The notes below the pieces were generated by a model. It made no database searches and was not told the DNA's origin. It saw only the letters and a list, made by a program, of their open reading frames with translations. 10,605 nucleotides of DNA, taken from assembly GCA_009920815.1 (NCBI GenBank), contig RFZH01000066.1, forward strand, positions 1-10,605, in the 5' to 3' direction. This DNA is from Paracoccaceae bacterium. Its GTDB lineage: Bacteria; Pseudomonadota; Alphaproteobacteria; Rhodobacterales; Rhodobacteraceae. Positions within the stretch are counted from its first letter, which is position 1; each line of letters begins with the position of its first letter. Position numbers and translations under genes: made by a program. Positions 1 to 6,610 of this stretch are shown here, in pieces.

Positions 1-363
1 CAAGAAACTTCAGCCGTTCACAGATCTGGACATACCGAAATACATGAAATCAGTTATCCAAAGCCAATCCCGGCTCTAACCGATTTTACCCGTCAAACTA
101 AAATTATCCGATCGATGGGGGACGGCACCCTAAAAAATCACCTAAACTGGTTTGAACCTATATTTCCGACACGCATGGCCCAACTTTCAGTCCAGTTCAT
201 TGGCAAACGCGTGCCAAACATAGTGTACTCTGAAATCCGCGGGAAAAATGGAATTGTCCATGACAAGGCCGCTATATTTGACGCAATTGCGCCAAATCAC
301 TTTCAGCTAAAAGTACAAAGACCCAGTTTGGAAACGCATCATTGCATATGCTGGAATTGGTAA
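1..363 (+). CDS. C-terminal part of an unrecognised protein, truncated by the left edge
   Basis: The reading frame is open from the first base to a TAA at 361-363, giving 120 visible codons with no start required inside the window. Neither of the other two forward frames stays open across the region. I therefore read it as the 3' end of a longer gene rather than as a small ORF beginning at the ATG at 115. The visible product is rich in Ile, Asn, His and Lys, with an NWFEPIFP stretch in the middle and an odd Cys/His/Trp-rich end (HHCICWNW). I see no motif that I can tie to a family, no membrane segment and no metal-binding pattern beyond the two tail cysteines. It converges on the EVE-domain gene, with 50 bp between the stops. 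The unusual tail could be the natural terminus or the result of a frameshift. Function unknown. Confidence 0.5.
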   Translation, partial: QETSAVHRSGHTEIHEISYPKPIPALTDFTRQTKIIRSMGDGTLKNHLNWFEPIFPTRMAQLSVQFIGKRVPNIVYSEIRGKNGIVHDKAAIFDAIAPNHFQLKVQRPSLETHHCICWNW

Positions 364-413
364 ATTTATCGAGCGCTAGCGGAGAAGTCAGATCAATGAC
401 CAATGATCGCGCC

Positions 414-833
414 TTAAGCGGTCACGCCCGCCATTGCACAAATGAGATCCCATTCAGATTGCGATACTGGTTGAACAGAAAGTCGGGAATTTTTAACAAG
501 CACCATTTCACTTAACTCAGGATGGGTCTTGATCTGATCTAGGCTTACGGGTTTTTCGACCGACTTGACAGCACGTATATCAACACACTCCCAACGCGGA
601 TCTTCCGTCGTGGTGTCTGGATGACAGAGGGCACATACCTCGACGATACCGACGATCGCGCGTTCTTTATTTGAATGGTAAAAGAATCCGCGATCGCCAA
701 TTTGCATCAAACGCATGTTGTTGCGGGCTTGGTAATTCCGCACGCCGTTCCATTCTTCACCTGCATCGCCTTTGGCCAGCTGATTAGACCAACTCCATGT
801 TTCAGGCTCGGATTTGAACAGCCAATATGCCAT
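414..833 (-). CDS. EVE-domain protein (THYN1-like, putative modified-base reader)
   Basis: This 139-residue protein is essentially one EVE domain, related to the PUA fold and to eukaryotic thymocyte nuclear protein 1. Hallmarks are the N-terminal YWLFKSEPETWSW (3-15), WNGVRNYQARNNMR (28-41), GDRGFFYHSN in the first half, and a closing SRLSVQPVS (from 116). The tryptophans and the RNYQARN strand line the pocket that in family members binds modified bases such as 5-methylcytosine derivatives. The natural ligand in bacteria is mostly unsettled. The ATG at 831-833 lies one base after the TAA of the upstream yciI-like gene. An AAGG about 11 nt upstream falls inside that gene's end, so translation is probably coupled. 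It is the last gene of the tsaD-gpsA-yciI-EVE transcription unit. Small single-domain EVE proteins of about 135-145 residues are common in alphaproteobacteria, so length is normal. The family call is firm; the biological role is inference. Confidence 0.9.
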   Translation of the reverse strand: MAYWLFKSEPETWSWSNQLAKGDAGEEWNGVRNYQARNNMRLMQIGDRGFFYHSNKERAIVGIVEVCALCHPDTTTEDPRWECVDIRAVKSVEKPVSLDQIKTHPELSEMVLVKNSRLSVQPVSQSEWDLICAMAGVTA

Positions 834-834
834 C

Positions 835-1104
835 TTAGATGACCTTGTTCCATTGGATTAATTCGACCGTTTCAAACAATCCTGCCTTTGCATAGGGGTC
901 TTGCTCTGCCCAAGCTTCCGCGGCAGCCATGTCTGCAACATCCAAAACCACCAAGGACCCACACATTTGGGCGTCAGCACCCAACAACGGGCCTGCTTGG
1001 GTAACGACGCCAGTTTCCTTAATGTACGCAAGATGCGCGTCGCGGTTTGATTTGCGTGTTTCCAAATGTCCCGCTTTGTCTTTTGCGATAAGAGCGATTA
1101 GCAT
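835..1104 (-). CDS. YciI family protein
   Basis: The 89-residue product has the ferredoxin-like YciI fold signature: an MLIALIAKDK first strand, an R-x2-H-L-x-Y-I helix, the turn AGPLL (37-41), the strand GSLVVLDV, and the end segment AEQDPYAKAGLFETVELIQW. His24 matches the conserved histidine discussed as a catalytic residue in the YciI structure from Haemophilus. The QDPYAKAGL motif is typical of the family. Substrate and reaction are unknown for most YciI proteins, and a small dehydrochlorinase-like or isomerase activity is only a family-level guess. The start at 1102-1104 overlaps the TAA of gpsA by one base (TAATG). A strong Shine-Dalgarno, AAGGAAG, sits four bases upstream inside the gpsA end. 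It is the third gene of the four-gene minus-strand operon. Confidence 0.92.
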   Translation of the reverse strand: MLIALIAKDKAGHLETRKSNRDAHLAYIKETGVVTQAGPLLGADAQMCGSLVVLDVADMAAAEAWAEQDPYAKAGLFETVELIQWNKVI

Positions 1105-2003
1105 TATTCTTCCTTTTGTGGTCGTGTTAACAAAATATCGATGGCTGCTTGAACGTCAATGCGCCCCTGTACCAAGGCGTCAACCGCCTTTGTGATCGGC
1201 ATATCCAAACCGAATTCTTTAGCTTTGGTCAATGCCGCATTTGCGGTGGCTGCGCCCTCGACGGTAACCGAGGCATCAAACACCTCTCCACGCCCCAGCG
1301 ACACACCAAATCGATAATTACGTGATCCGGTCGACATGCAGGTCAATGACAAATCACCAAAACCAGAAAGGCCAGATAACGTCTGCGGCTGAGCGCCTAA
1401 TGATTTTGCCATGCGCAACATTTCGGCATAGCCGCGCGTCATCAACGCCGCACGCGCACTTTCCCCCAGCCCGGCACCCATCGTAGCGCCACAGGCGATT
1501 GCGATCACATTTTTCAATGCACCGCCCAACTCTGCACCGACGATGTCGGTTGTTGTATAGAGACGCAAAGATTTCGTCCCCAGACATGTCTGCAATACTT
1601 GACCTAACGCGTGATCTCGTGCCGCAAGGGTCAGGGCAGTTGGCAACCCTCTTGCAATGTCATGCGCGAAACTGGGGCCGGTCAAAATTGCGACGCGATC
1701 GGTCACTGTTTCCAATATACCGCAGGGTCCAATGCCCGTGGAAACCTCAAAACCTTTACAACATGCAATCAGGGCTTTCCTTAAAATAATCTCATTTTGT
1801 GCCGCAACGTGAAAATCAGATGTCACGACTATCCTGCTTGGAAATGAAACGCCCTGAACCTTTGCATCATTCGCACGTGTTCTTTGCATGTATTCAGCGG
1901 CATTTTTGTCGCGTGCCCAAAGCGTAACATCACGCCCCTCGCGTGCAAGAGCAATCGCAAGTGCAGTGCCAAAAGCACCTGCCCCAACAACCGAAATTGT
2001 CAT
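1104..2003 (-). CDS. gpsA: NAD(P)H-dependent glycerol-3-phosphate dehydrogenase, with an apparent internal deletion
   Basis: GpsA reduces dihydroxyacetone phosphate to sn-glycerol-3-phosphate, the backbone precursor of phospholipids, in the cytoplasm. Visible motifs are the Rossmann loop GAGAFG (7-12), CCKGFE (81-86), GPSFAHDIARGLPTA (109-123), the catalytic-lysine motif GGALKNVIAI with Lys164, and SRNYRFG (227-233). The C-terminal half looks fully normal and ends in the usual TRPQKEE-like tail. The product is 299 residues, while family members are usually about 320-340. The shortfall falls mainly after Leu74. There the conserved strand and turn containing the Val-Pro and the following helix should appear, but the sequence jumps directly to RKALIACCKG. 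About 20 residues are missing in frame, and a few more before AILTGPSF. The start ATG (2001-2003) overlaps the tsaD stop as ATGA, preceded by AAGGGGG at good spacing. Identity is certain; whether the enzyme works is doubtful. Confidence 0.95.
   Translation of the reverse strand: MTISVVGAGAFGTALAIALAREGRDVTLWARDKNAAEYMQRTRANDAKVQGVSFPSRIVVTSDFHVAAQNEIILRKALIACCKGFEVSTGIGPCGILETVTDRVAILTGPSFAHDIARGLPTALTLAARDHALGQVLQTCLGTKSLRLYTTTDIVGAELGGALKNVIAIACGATMGAGLGESARAALMTRGYAEMLRMAKSLGAQPQTLSGLSGFGDLSLTCMSTGSRNYRFGVSLGRGEVFDASVTVEGAATANAALTKAKEFGLDMPITKAVDALVQGRIDVQAAIDILLTRPQKEE
1109..1115 (-). promoter_or_regulatory. Ribosome binding site of the yciI-like gene
   Basis: On the minus strand this reads AAGGAAG, a near-consensus Shine-Dalgarno, followed by four bases and the ATG that overlaps the gpsA stop. 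Because it lies inside the last gpsA codons, ribosomes ending gpsA can restart here. It fixes the yciI start. Confidence 0.75.
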
Positions 2004-3100
2004 GCTTTTGCCCCCTTTTTTCCACCGCCCAATAAGGCAGGCTGCGCCACGTCCAACGGCCAGCGTGGTCGCGCAGACAGTCGTTGATCATCTACTTGGC
2101 CCAGTTGATAAAGCGTGCCACCCGCATATGCAATCATCGCTGCATTATCCGTGCACAGCGCGAGCGGTGGCGCAGTAAATAACATATGATGATTAGAGCA
2201 AATTGCAGCAAGCCGCCCACGCAAGTAATCGTTTGCGGCGACACCACCTGCGATAGCCACCGTTTGTCCCATTGGCGAAACCGCAAGAAATTCTTTGATC
2301 GCGCGCGACAGCTTTTCCGCCATCACATCCCCAACTGCTGTTTGAAAACCAGAACAAATATCGGCAATGTCGATATCATAAAGCCCACCCTGTGCATCCA
2401 CCAATGCGTCACGTGTGCGCAACAACGCCGTCTTCAGTCCCGAAAAAGACATATCACAGCCGGATCTATCCAACAGGGGACGCGGAAATTTAAAACGGTT
2501 GGGGTCGCCTGTCTTGGCCCATTGCTCGACGCTTGGTCCGCCAGGTTGTAGCAAGCCAAGGAGCCGCGCAACTTTATCAAAAGCCTCGCCAGGCGCATCG
2601 TCGATGGTGCCGCCGATCCGTGAAAAATCATTTGGTCCTTTGACAGCTAAAAACTGACAATGACCACCTGATACCAACAACATCAGGTATGGGAACGCGA
2701 TGTGATCCGTCAAACGCGGCGTAAGTGCATGCCCTGCCAAATGGTTGACACCTATCAGCGGCTTTCCAAGACCTTTGGCAAGACCCTTGGCGCACATGAC
2801 CGCCGATAATACACCACCGATTAAGCCGGGTCCGGATGTTGCAGCAATAACATCAACGTCTTTTAATTGTAGACCAGGCAATTTGACTGCTTGTTCAACA
2901 CACAGATCAATGCGCTCAGAATGGGCCCGCGCCGCGATTTCAGGGACAACCCCGCCGTATGCTGCATGCAAAGCATTTTGACCCATGACAACGGATGAAA
3001 GGATATGGGCCCGACCCGAGGTTTCAAATCTAAGAACGGCTGCTGCGGTATCATCGCAGCTGCTTTCTAGTCCCAAAACATGAAATTCTTTGTCAATCAT
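2000..3100 (-). CDS. tsaD: tRNA N6-adenosine threonylcarbamoyltransferase TsaD (Kae1/Gcp)
   Basis: TsaD transfers the threonylcarbamoyl group from TC-AMP to A37 of ANN-decoding tRNAs, giving t6A. It acts in the cytoplasm in a complex with TsaB and TsaE. The 366-residue length is normal for bacterial TsaD. Motifs in order are GLESSCDDTAAA (10-21), HAAYGGVVPEIAARAH (45-60), the metal-binding HLAGH (His120 and His124), SGGH (144-147) in the ASKHA core, and TDNAAMIAYAG with the third metal ligand Asp318. The chosen ATG at 3098-3100 is preceded directly by an in-frame TGA, so no longer form exists. Only a weak GGA precedes it. It is the first gene of the four-gene minus operon. It faces hemD across 48 bp and overlaps gpsA by four bases. 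All catalytic motifs are present, so it should be active. Confidence 0.97.
   Translation of the reverse strand: MIDKEFHVLGLESSCDDTAAAVLRFETSGRAHILSSVVMGQNALHAAYGGVVPEIAARAHSERIDLCVEQAVKLPGLQLKDVDVIAATSGPGLIGGVLSAVMCAKGLAKGLGKPLIGVNHLAGHALTPRLTDHIAFPYLMLLVSGGHCQFLAVKGPNDFSRIGGTIDDAPGEAFDKVARLLGLLQPGGPSVEQWAKTGDPNRFKFPRPLLDRSGCDMSFSGLKTALLRTRDALVDAQGGLYDIDIADICSGFQTAVGDVMAEKLSRAIKEFLAVSPMGQTVAIAGGVAANDYLRGRLAAICSNHHMLFTAPPLALCTDNAAMIAYAGGTLYQLGQVDDQRLSARPRWPLDVAQPALLGGGKKGAKA
2011..2017 (-). promoter_or_regulatory. Ribosome binding site of gpsA
   Basis: The minus strand reads AAGGGGG, seven bases before the gpsA ATG and inside the last codons of tsaD. Together with the ATGA overlap it supports coupled translation of gpsA after tsaD and fixes the gpsA start. 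Confidence 0.65.
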
Positions 3101-3148
3101 TCATTGGTCCATTGTAAGGTTTCCTTTACGCAGGTAACATTGTTGTAA
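3101..3148. promoter_or_regulatory. Divergent intergenic region between tsaD and hemD
   Basis: These 48 bases separate two divergent start codons, so promoters for both transcription units should lie here or extend into the flanking coding sequence. I cannot point to a convincing -35/-10 pair on either strand. A loose inverted pair, GTAAGG / CCTTTAC, is visible at 3114-3129, but it is imperfect and may be chance. No good Shine-Dalgarno precedes hemD, so its mRNA may have a very short leader. Confidence 0.4.
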
Positions 3149-3901
3149 ATGACAAACAATCCCAAGTCAGTCATGACGCGCTTAGACCCTCTGATCTTAA
3201 TTACACGCCCACACGCGGCGGCAACTGAGTTTGCATCACAGCTAAAATCAGCCCAACCAGATATTAAGGTCGCGATCCACCCGCTACAAGAAATCGAATT
3301 CGTGGCAAAGCCACACTTAATTGATGCACATTTTGCAGCATATGTTTTCACATCGACCAACGCGGTTGAAGCCGCGCTAAAATGGCAACTTCCGCCACGC
3401 CCGTGCTTTGTGGTTGGGCCAAAAACCGCCGAAGCTGCGCAAGCGATATCAAATGACATTCATAACGCCCAAGGGACAGCTGACGACCTATTACAATCGT
3501 TGTTTGCCATAGATATCAAAGGTCCGGTCCTCTACGTCCGTGGCGCGCATATTTCAACAGATCTTAAAGGCCGGGCCGAGGCGCGCGGCATCGAAATACA
3601 TGAAAAAATCGGCTATATCCAACAAGATATAAAACCCAGTGCTGATCTATTAGCTGACCTTGCAAGGGGGGAAAACCCAGTTATTCTTCCCCTATTTTCG
3701 GCGCGCAGTGCTAGGTTAGTTTTACAGGCGGCTCGACCACAAAAACATTGGCATGTGATTGCGATGAGCCGCAAAGTGGCGTCCCTGATTGACCCAAAAA
3801 CGGTCAAAAACCTAAACGTGGCAATTCGCCCAGATGGACCATCAATGCAATCTGCGGTATTGCAGGTATGGCGGGAATGTACAAAAGGCGAATTGCTTTA
3901 A
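3149..3901 (+). CDS. hemD: Uroporphyrinogen-III synthase
   Basis: HemD cyclises hydroxymethylbilane with inversion of ring D to uroporphyrinogen III, the common precursor of heme, siroheme, cobalamin and bacteriochlorophyll. The 250-residue length fits the family. HemD proteins diverge strongly, but the characteristic short motifs are here: LITRP (17-21), FTSTNAV (67-73, the FTSxNAV motif), VGPKTAEAA (89-97), YVRG (129-132) and FSARSA (183-188). They correspond to the two alternating domains. The ATG at 3149 is directly preceded by an in-frame TAA and is the longest possible start. The Met at codon 9 (3173) is a realistic alternative because many relatives begin close to the LxxTRP motif, and neither start has a good Shine-Dalgarno. 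It is the first gene of the plus operon leading to mitofilin and hemY. No hemC lies beside it, so hydroxymethylbilane synthase must be encoded elsewhere. Confidence 0.9.
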   Translation: MTNNPKSVMTRLDPLILITRPHAAATEFASQLKSAQPDIKVAIHPLQEIEFVAKPHLIDAHFAAYVFTSTNAVEAALKWQLPPRPCFVVGPKTAEAAQAISNDIHNAQGTADDLLQSLFAIDIKGPVLYVRGAHISTDLKGRAEARGIEIHEKIGYIQQDIKPSADLLADLARGENPVILPLFSARSARLVLQAARPQKHWHVIAMSRKVASLIDPKTVKNLNVAIRPDGPSMQSAVLQVWRECTKGELL

Positions 3902-3929
3902 GGCAAATACTGGAAACGACGGGGTGATC

Positions 3930-5123
3930 ATGGGCGAAGATAACATTAAAATAGATGACCTAGACAACAAGGGTACCAATAAATCCACCTCAGAAACAAC
4001 GGCGGAACCGAACACAGTAACAGCCGAACTGGAATTGCAAGACGACGCAAACGCCCCATCCGAAAACGATGCTGAGCCAGTCGAGCCAGAGCCGCACACC
4101 GACGTCCCTTTGACAGAATCGCAGCCTGAACAAATTCCGCCCCAAAAACAGGCATCGGGCATTATGCCGATGCTGGTCGCAGGTGCGGTCTGTGCTGCAT
4201 TAGGGTTTGGTGCGGCGGTACTTACGCAACAACAAAGCCCGCTTTGGTCCGAAAACCCCGATCGCATAGCGTTTGAAGAAAACACACAAATACAAATTGC
4301 GCAGATGGTCGATCAAATCAAAGCCTTAAGCGACCGCCCAATCCCCGAGGTCAGTCAGGCAGACATCGGCCAACTGCGCAACGAATTAGAGACGCTTGGA
4401 AAACTCAAAGAAACAAACACACAGCTCTCCGATCAGCTTATCGATGTTGTTGCCCGTGTTTCCGCGTTAGAAAAATCAACAATCGAAAGCGCTATACCTG
4501 ACGATTTGGTAGCAAAATACCGCGAAGAAATTGAATCAATGAACGCATATTTGGACAGTCAACGTTCAGCGATCCAAAGTTTTATGGATGACGCCAAAAC
4601 AAAAGCAGATGCCGCCGAAAAAGTTGCACGCGATATTACGTTGCGTGGTGCCTTGGACAAAATAAGTATTGCTATGGACAGCGGGCTCGCGTTTGAAGAT
4701 GTCATTGCAGATCTATCTGATGCATTGGATGGTGCCGCGCCGCAAGCGCTTGTGGCCAGTGCCGCAAGTGGCGTTGCAACTGTCCAAGACCTTTCATCCA
4801 GCTTTGCCTCAAGCGCGCGTGCCGCGCTTGCAACGGCGCGCACCGAGTTAGATCAAGGCCAAGGTCTCAGCAAAATTGGCAATTTCCTGAAATCCCAATT
4901 TAATGCGCGTTCTGTTGTCCCCAAAACTGGCGACGATGCTGATGCGGTTTTGTCCCGCGCCGAGGCAGCCGTAAAACAGGGTGACATTGCCACTGCTCTG
5001 GCAGAGATAAACACACTCAGCAACGCTGCGCGCGCGCAAATGTCTGATTGGATTGCCTCAGCCGAAGCGCGCGTTTCCGCGACCGATGCCATCAAAACGC
5101 TTAGAAATGACCTAGGACAGTAA
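3930..5123 (+). CDS. Mitofilin/Mic60-like inner-membrane protein
   Basis: This is the alphaproteobacterial counterpart of mitochondrial Mic60, the crista-junction protein. The predicted 397-residue protein has an acidic, Glu/Asp/Pro/Thr-rich cytoplasmic N-terminus (1-75) and one transmembrane helix (about 77-98, GIMPMLVAGAVCAALGFGAA). A long, charged, Ala/Gln-rich region with coiled-coil character follows (about 110-250), and then an Ala-rich helical C-terminal domain (about 265-397) with the periodic pattern of the mitofilin signature region. The frame is open upstream to 3834, but that part overlaps hemD. I chose the ATG at 3930 because GGGG lies five bases upstream and the start clears the hemD stop by 28 bp. 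Family work places such genes beside heme genes in alphaproteobacteria and links the protein to membrane curvature and intracytoplasmic membranes. The assignment rests on architecture plus hemD/hemY synteny, since the primary sequence is weakly conserved. Confidence 0.85.
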   Translation: MGEDNIKIDDLDNKGTNKSTSETTAEPNTVTAELELQDDANAPSENDAEPVEPEPHTDVPLTESQPEQIPPQKQASGIMPMLVAGAVCAALGFGAAVLTQQQSPLWSENPDRIAFEENTQIQIAQMVDQIKALSDRPIPEVSQADIGQLRNELETLGKLKETNTQLSDQLIDVVARVSALEKSTIESAIPDDLVAKYREEIESMNAYLDSQRSAIQSFMDDAKTKADAAEKVARDITLRGALDKISIAMDSGLAFEDVIADLSDALDGAAPQALVASAASGVATVQDLSSSFASSARAALATARTELDQGQGLSKIGNFLKSQFNARSVVPKTGDDADAVLSRAEAAVKQGDIATALAEINTLSNAARAQMSDWIASAEARVSATDAIKTLRNDLGQ

Positions 5124-5127
5124 GAGG
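5122..5127 (+). promoter_or_regulatory. Ribosome binding site of hemY
   Basis: AAGAGG overlaps the TAA stop of the mitofilin gene and sits seven bases before the hemY ATG. This fixes the hemY start and makes translational coupling of the two genes likely. Confidence 0.65.
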
Positions 5128-5134
5128 TACTGAT

Positions 5135-6610
5135 ATGCTAAATTCATTATTCAAAATTCTGCTGTTCCTTGTCATCGTTGCCGCGCTTTCAATGGGTGCG
5201 ACTTATTTGATGGATGCCCAAGATCGCGTGATCGGGAACGTTATGATCACCTTGGCTGGCGTAGAATACACATTTAGTCCAATACAGGCGGTTATGGCGT
5301 TGATCGTTTTAACCATCGCAATTTGGTTCACATTAAAGGTTCTCTCTTTTGTTGTCGCGCTCTTAAAGTTCATAAACGGGGATGAAACCGCCGTATCGCG
5401 TTATTTTTTCCGCAATCGCGAACGCAAAGGATACCAAGCGATTTCCGAGGGATTGCTTGCGATTGCATCAGGCGACGCATCTGATGCGATGGCGAAAGCT
5501 AAAAAAGCCGAAAGCTATTTACAAAAGCCCGCTTTGACCAACCTTCTGGCAGCCCAAGCTGCAGAAATGGCAGGCGACAAAGCTAAAGCGGCGCATGTTT
5601 ACAAGTCACTGTTACAAGACCCCACGACAAAATTTGTCGGGCTGCGCGGATTGCTGAAACAGAAACTTGACGACGGGAATACAGAAGTCGCGCTAAAGCT
5701 TGCTGAAAAGGCCTATGAACTAAAGCCACGCCACGGCGAAACGCAAGATATCCTTTTACAGCTACAGGCCAAATCACATGATTGGACAGGTGCCCGAAAA
5801 ACACTTGCGGCCAAGCTGAAAAGCGGAAGCGTACCGCGTGATGTTCATAAACGCAGAGATGCGGTATTGGCGTTATCGCAGGCCAAGGACATCCTAGACA
5901 GTGAAAATTCAATAGAGGCCCGTGAAGCCGCAATCGAGGCCAATAAATTGTCGCCCGACCTCGTGCCAGCAGCATGTCTGGCAGCGCAACGGTATATTGA
6001 CGATGCAAAGCCCAAGCTTGCAGCACGCGTTATCAAAAAGGCTTGGCAATCACAGCCGCACCCAGATTTGGCCGCCACATTTTCACAGATCGAACCGAAT
6101 GAAACGCCACAGGAACGTCTGAAACGGTTTGGCATGCTTGCCAAGGTAAATCCAAATCATTCGGAAACGCGGCTTATGATGGCTGAGTTGAACCTTGCAG
6201 CCGAAGATTTTCCTGGTGCGCGCCGCGCATTGGGCGACGCGATTGAACACGATCCCGATGCGCGCGTTCTAACGATTATGGCTGCCATTGAGCGTGGCGA
6301 GGGTGCCGATGATGCTGTTGTTCGCGGATGGTTGGCAAAAACATTAACCGCTCGGCGCGGGCCAAGCTGGGTTTGTGACAAGTGCAATACAGTTCACCAA
6401 GACTGGACACCTGTGTGTGATCACTGTGATGCATTCGATACATTAGCCTGGCGCGTACCGCCTAGCGCTTCGGTTGCGACGACGACCGGATTAGAAATGC
6501 TGCCGCTGTTAATGGGAACACCAACAGACACAAATGTTCCCGCCAGTGCAAGCAATGTCGAAGATGCCGATGTGATCGACGACGTGGACCAAAACCAAAC
6601 TGCAAATTGA
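5135..6610 (+). CDS. hemY: HemY family membrane TPR protein with a C-terminal CxxC...CxxC motif
   Basis: This is the proteobacterial HemY-type protein, not the Bacillus protoporphyrinogen oxidase of the same name. Two hydrophobic helices near the N-terminus (about 5-25 and 50-77), separated by a short loop, make the HemY N-terminal membrane domain. Next comes RYFFRNRERKGYQAISEGL, typical of the family. Residues of about 100-400 form TPR-like helical repeats, for example EVALKLAEKAYELKPRH and ARRALGDAIEHDPDARV. The last part carries WVCDKC (Cys414, Cys417) and VCDHC (Cys428, Cys431), a compact zinc-ribbon or rubredoxin-like knuckle, followed by an acidic disordered tail. Length is 491 residues. 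The gene follows the mitofilin gene by 11 bp and ends the hemD operon. Its molecular role is not settled; a scaffold for late heme enzymes at the inner membrane is the common guess. The CxxC pair suggests a metal or heme-sensing element, which is inference. Confidence 0.9.
   Translation: MLNSLFKILLFLVIVAALSMGATYLMDAQDRVIGNVMITLAGVEYTFSPIQAVMALIVLTIAIWFTLKVLSFVVALLKFINGDETAVSRYFFRNRERKGYQAISEGLLAIASGDASDAMAKAKKAESYLQKPALTNLLAAQAAEMAGDKAKAAHVYKSLLQDPTTKFVGLRGLLKQKLDDGNTEVALKLAEKAYELKPRHGETQDILLQLQAKSHDWTGARKTLAAKLKSGSVPRDVHKRRDAVLALSQAKDILDSENSIEAREAAIEANKLSPDLVPAACLAAQRYIDDAKPKLAARVIKKAWQSQPHPDLAATFSQIEPNETPQERLKRFGMLAKVNPNHSETRLMMAELNLAAEDFPGARRALGDAIEHDPDARVLTIMAAIERGEGADDAVVRGWLAKTLTARRGPSWVCDKCNTVHQDWTPVCDHCDAFDTLAWRVPPSASVATTTGLEMLPLLMGTPTDTNVPASASNVEDADVIDDVDQNQTAN

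Noticed and set aside
115..363. A free-standing 82-residue small protein starting at the ATG at 115.
   Set aside because: The frame is already open from base 1 and no Shine-Dalgarno precedes the ATG, so the end of a longer gene fits better.
364..413. Possible terminator between the left-edge gene and the EVE gene.
   Set aside because: Only very short dyads such as AGCGCT/GCTAGC are present, with no stable stem and no T-run.
3834..3929. A longer mitofilin start at the ATG at 3834.
   Set aside because: It would overlap the last 68 bases of hemD and has no Shine-Dalgarno, whereas the ATG at 3930 is well placed after the hemD stop.
4810..4830. An 8-bp hairpin CAAGCGCG / CGCGCTTG with a 5-nt loop.
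   Set aside because: It lies within the Ala/Arg-rich coding part of the mitofilin gene, where GCG/CGC codons give such matches easily, and no T-run follows.
5028..5038. An alternating GCGCGCGC tract that could adopt Z-DNA.
   Set aside because: It is short, inside coding sequence, and explained by adjacent Ala and Arg codons.
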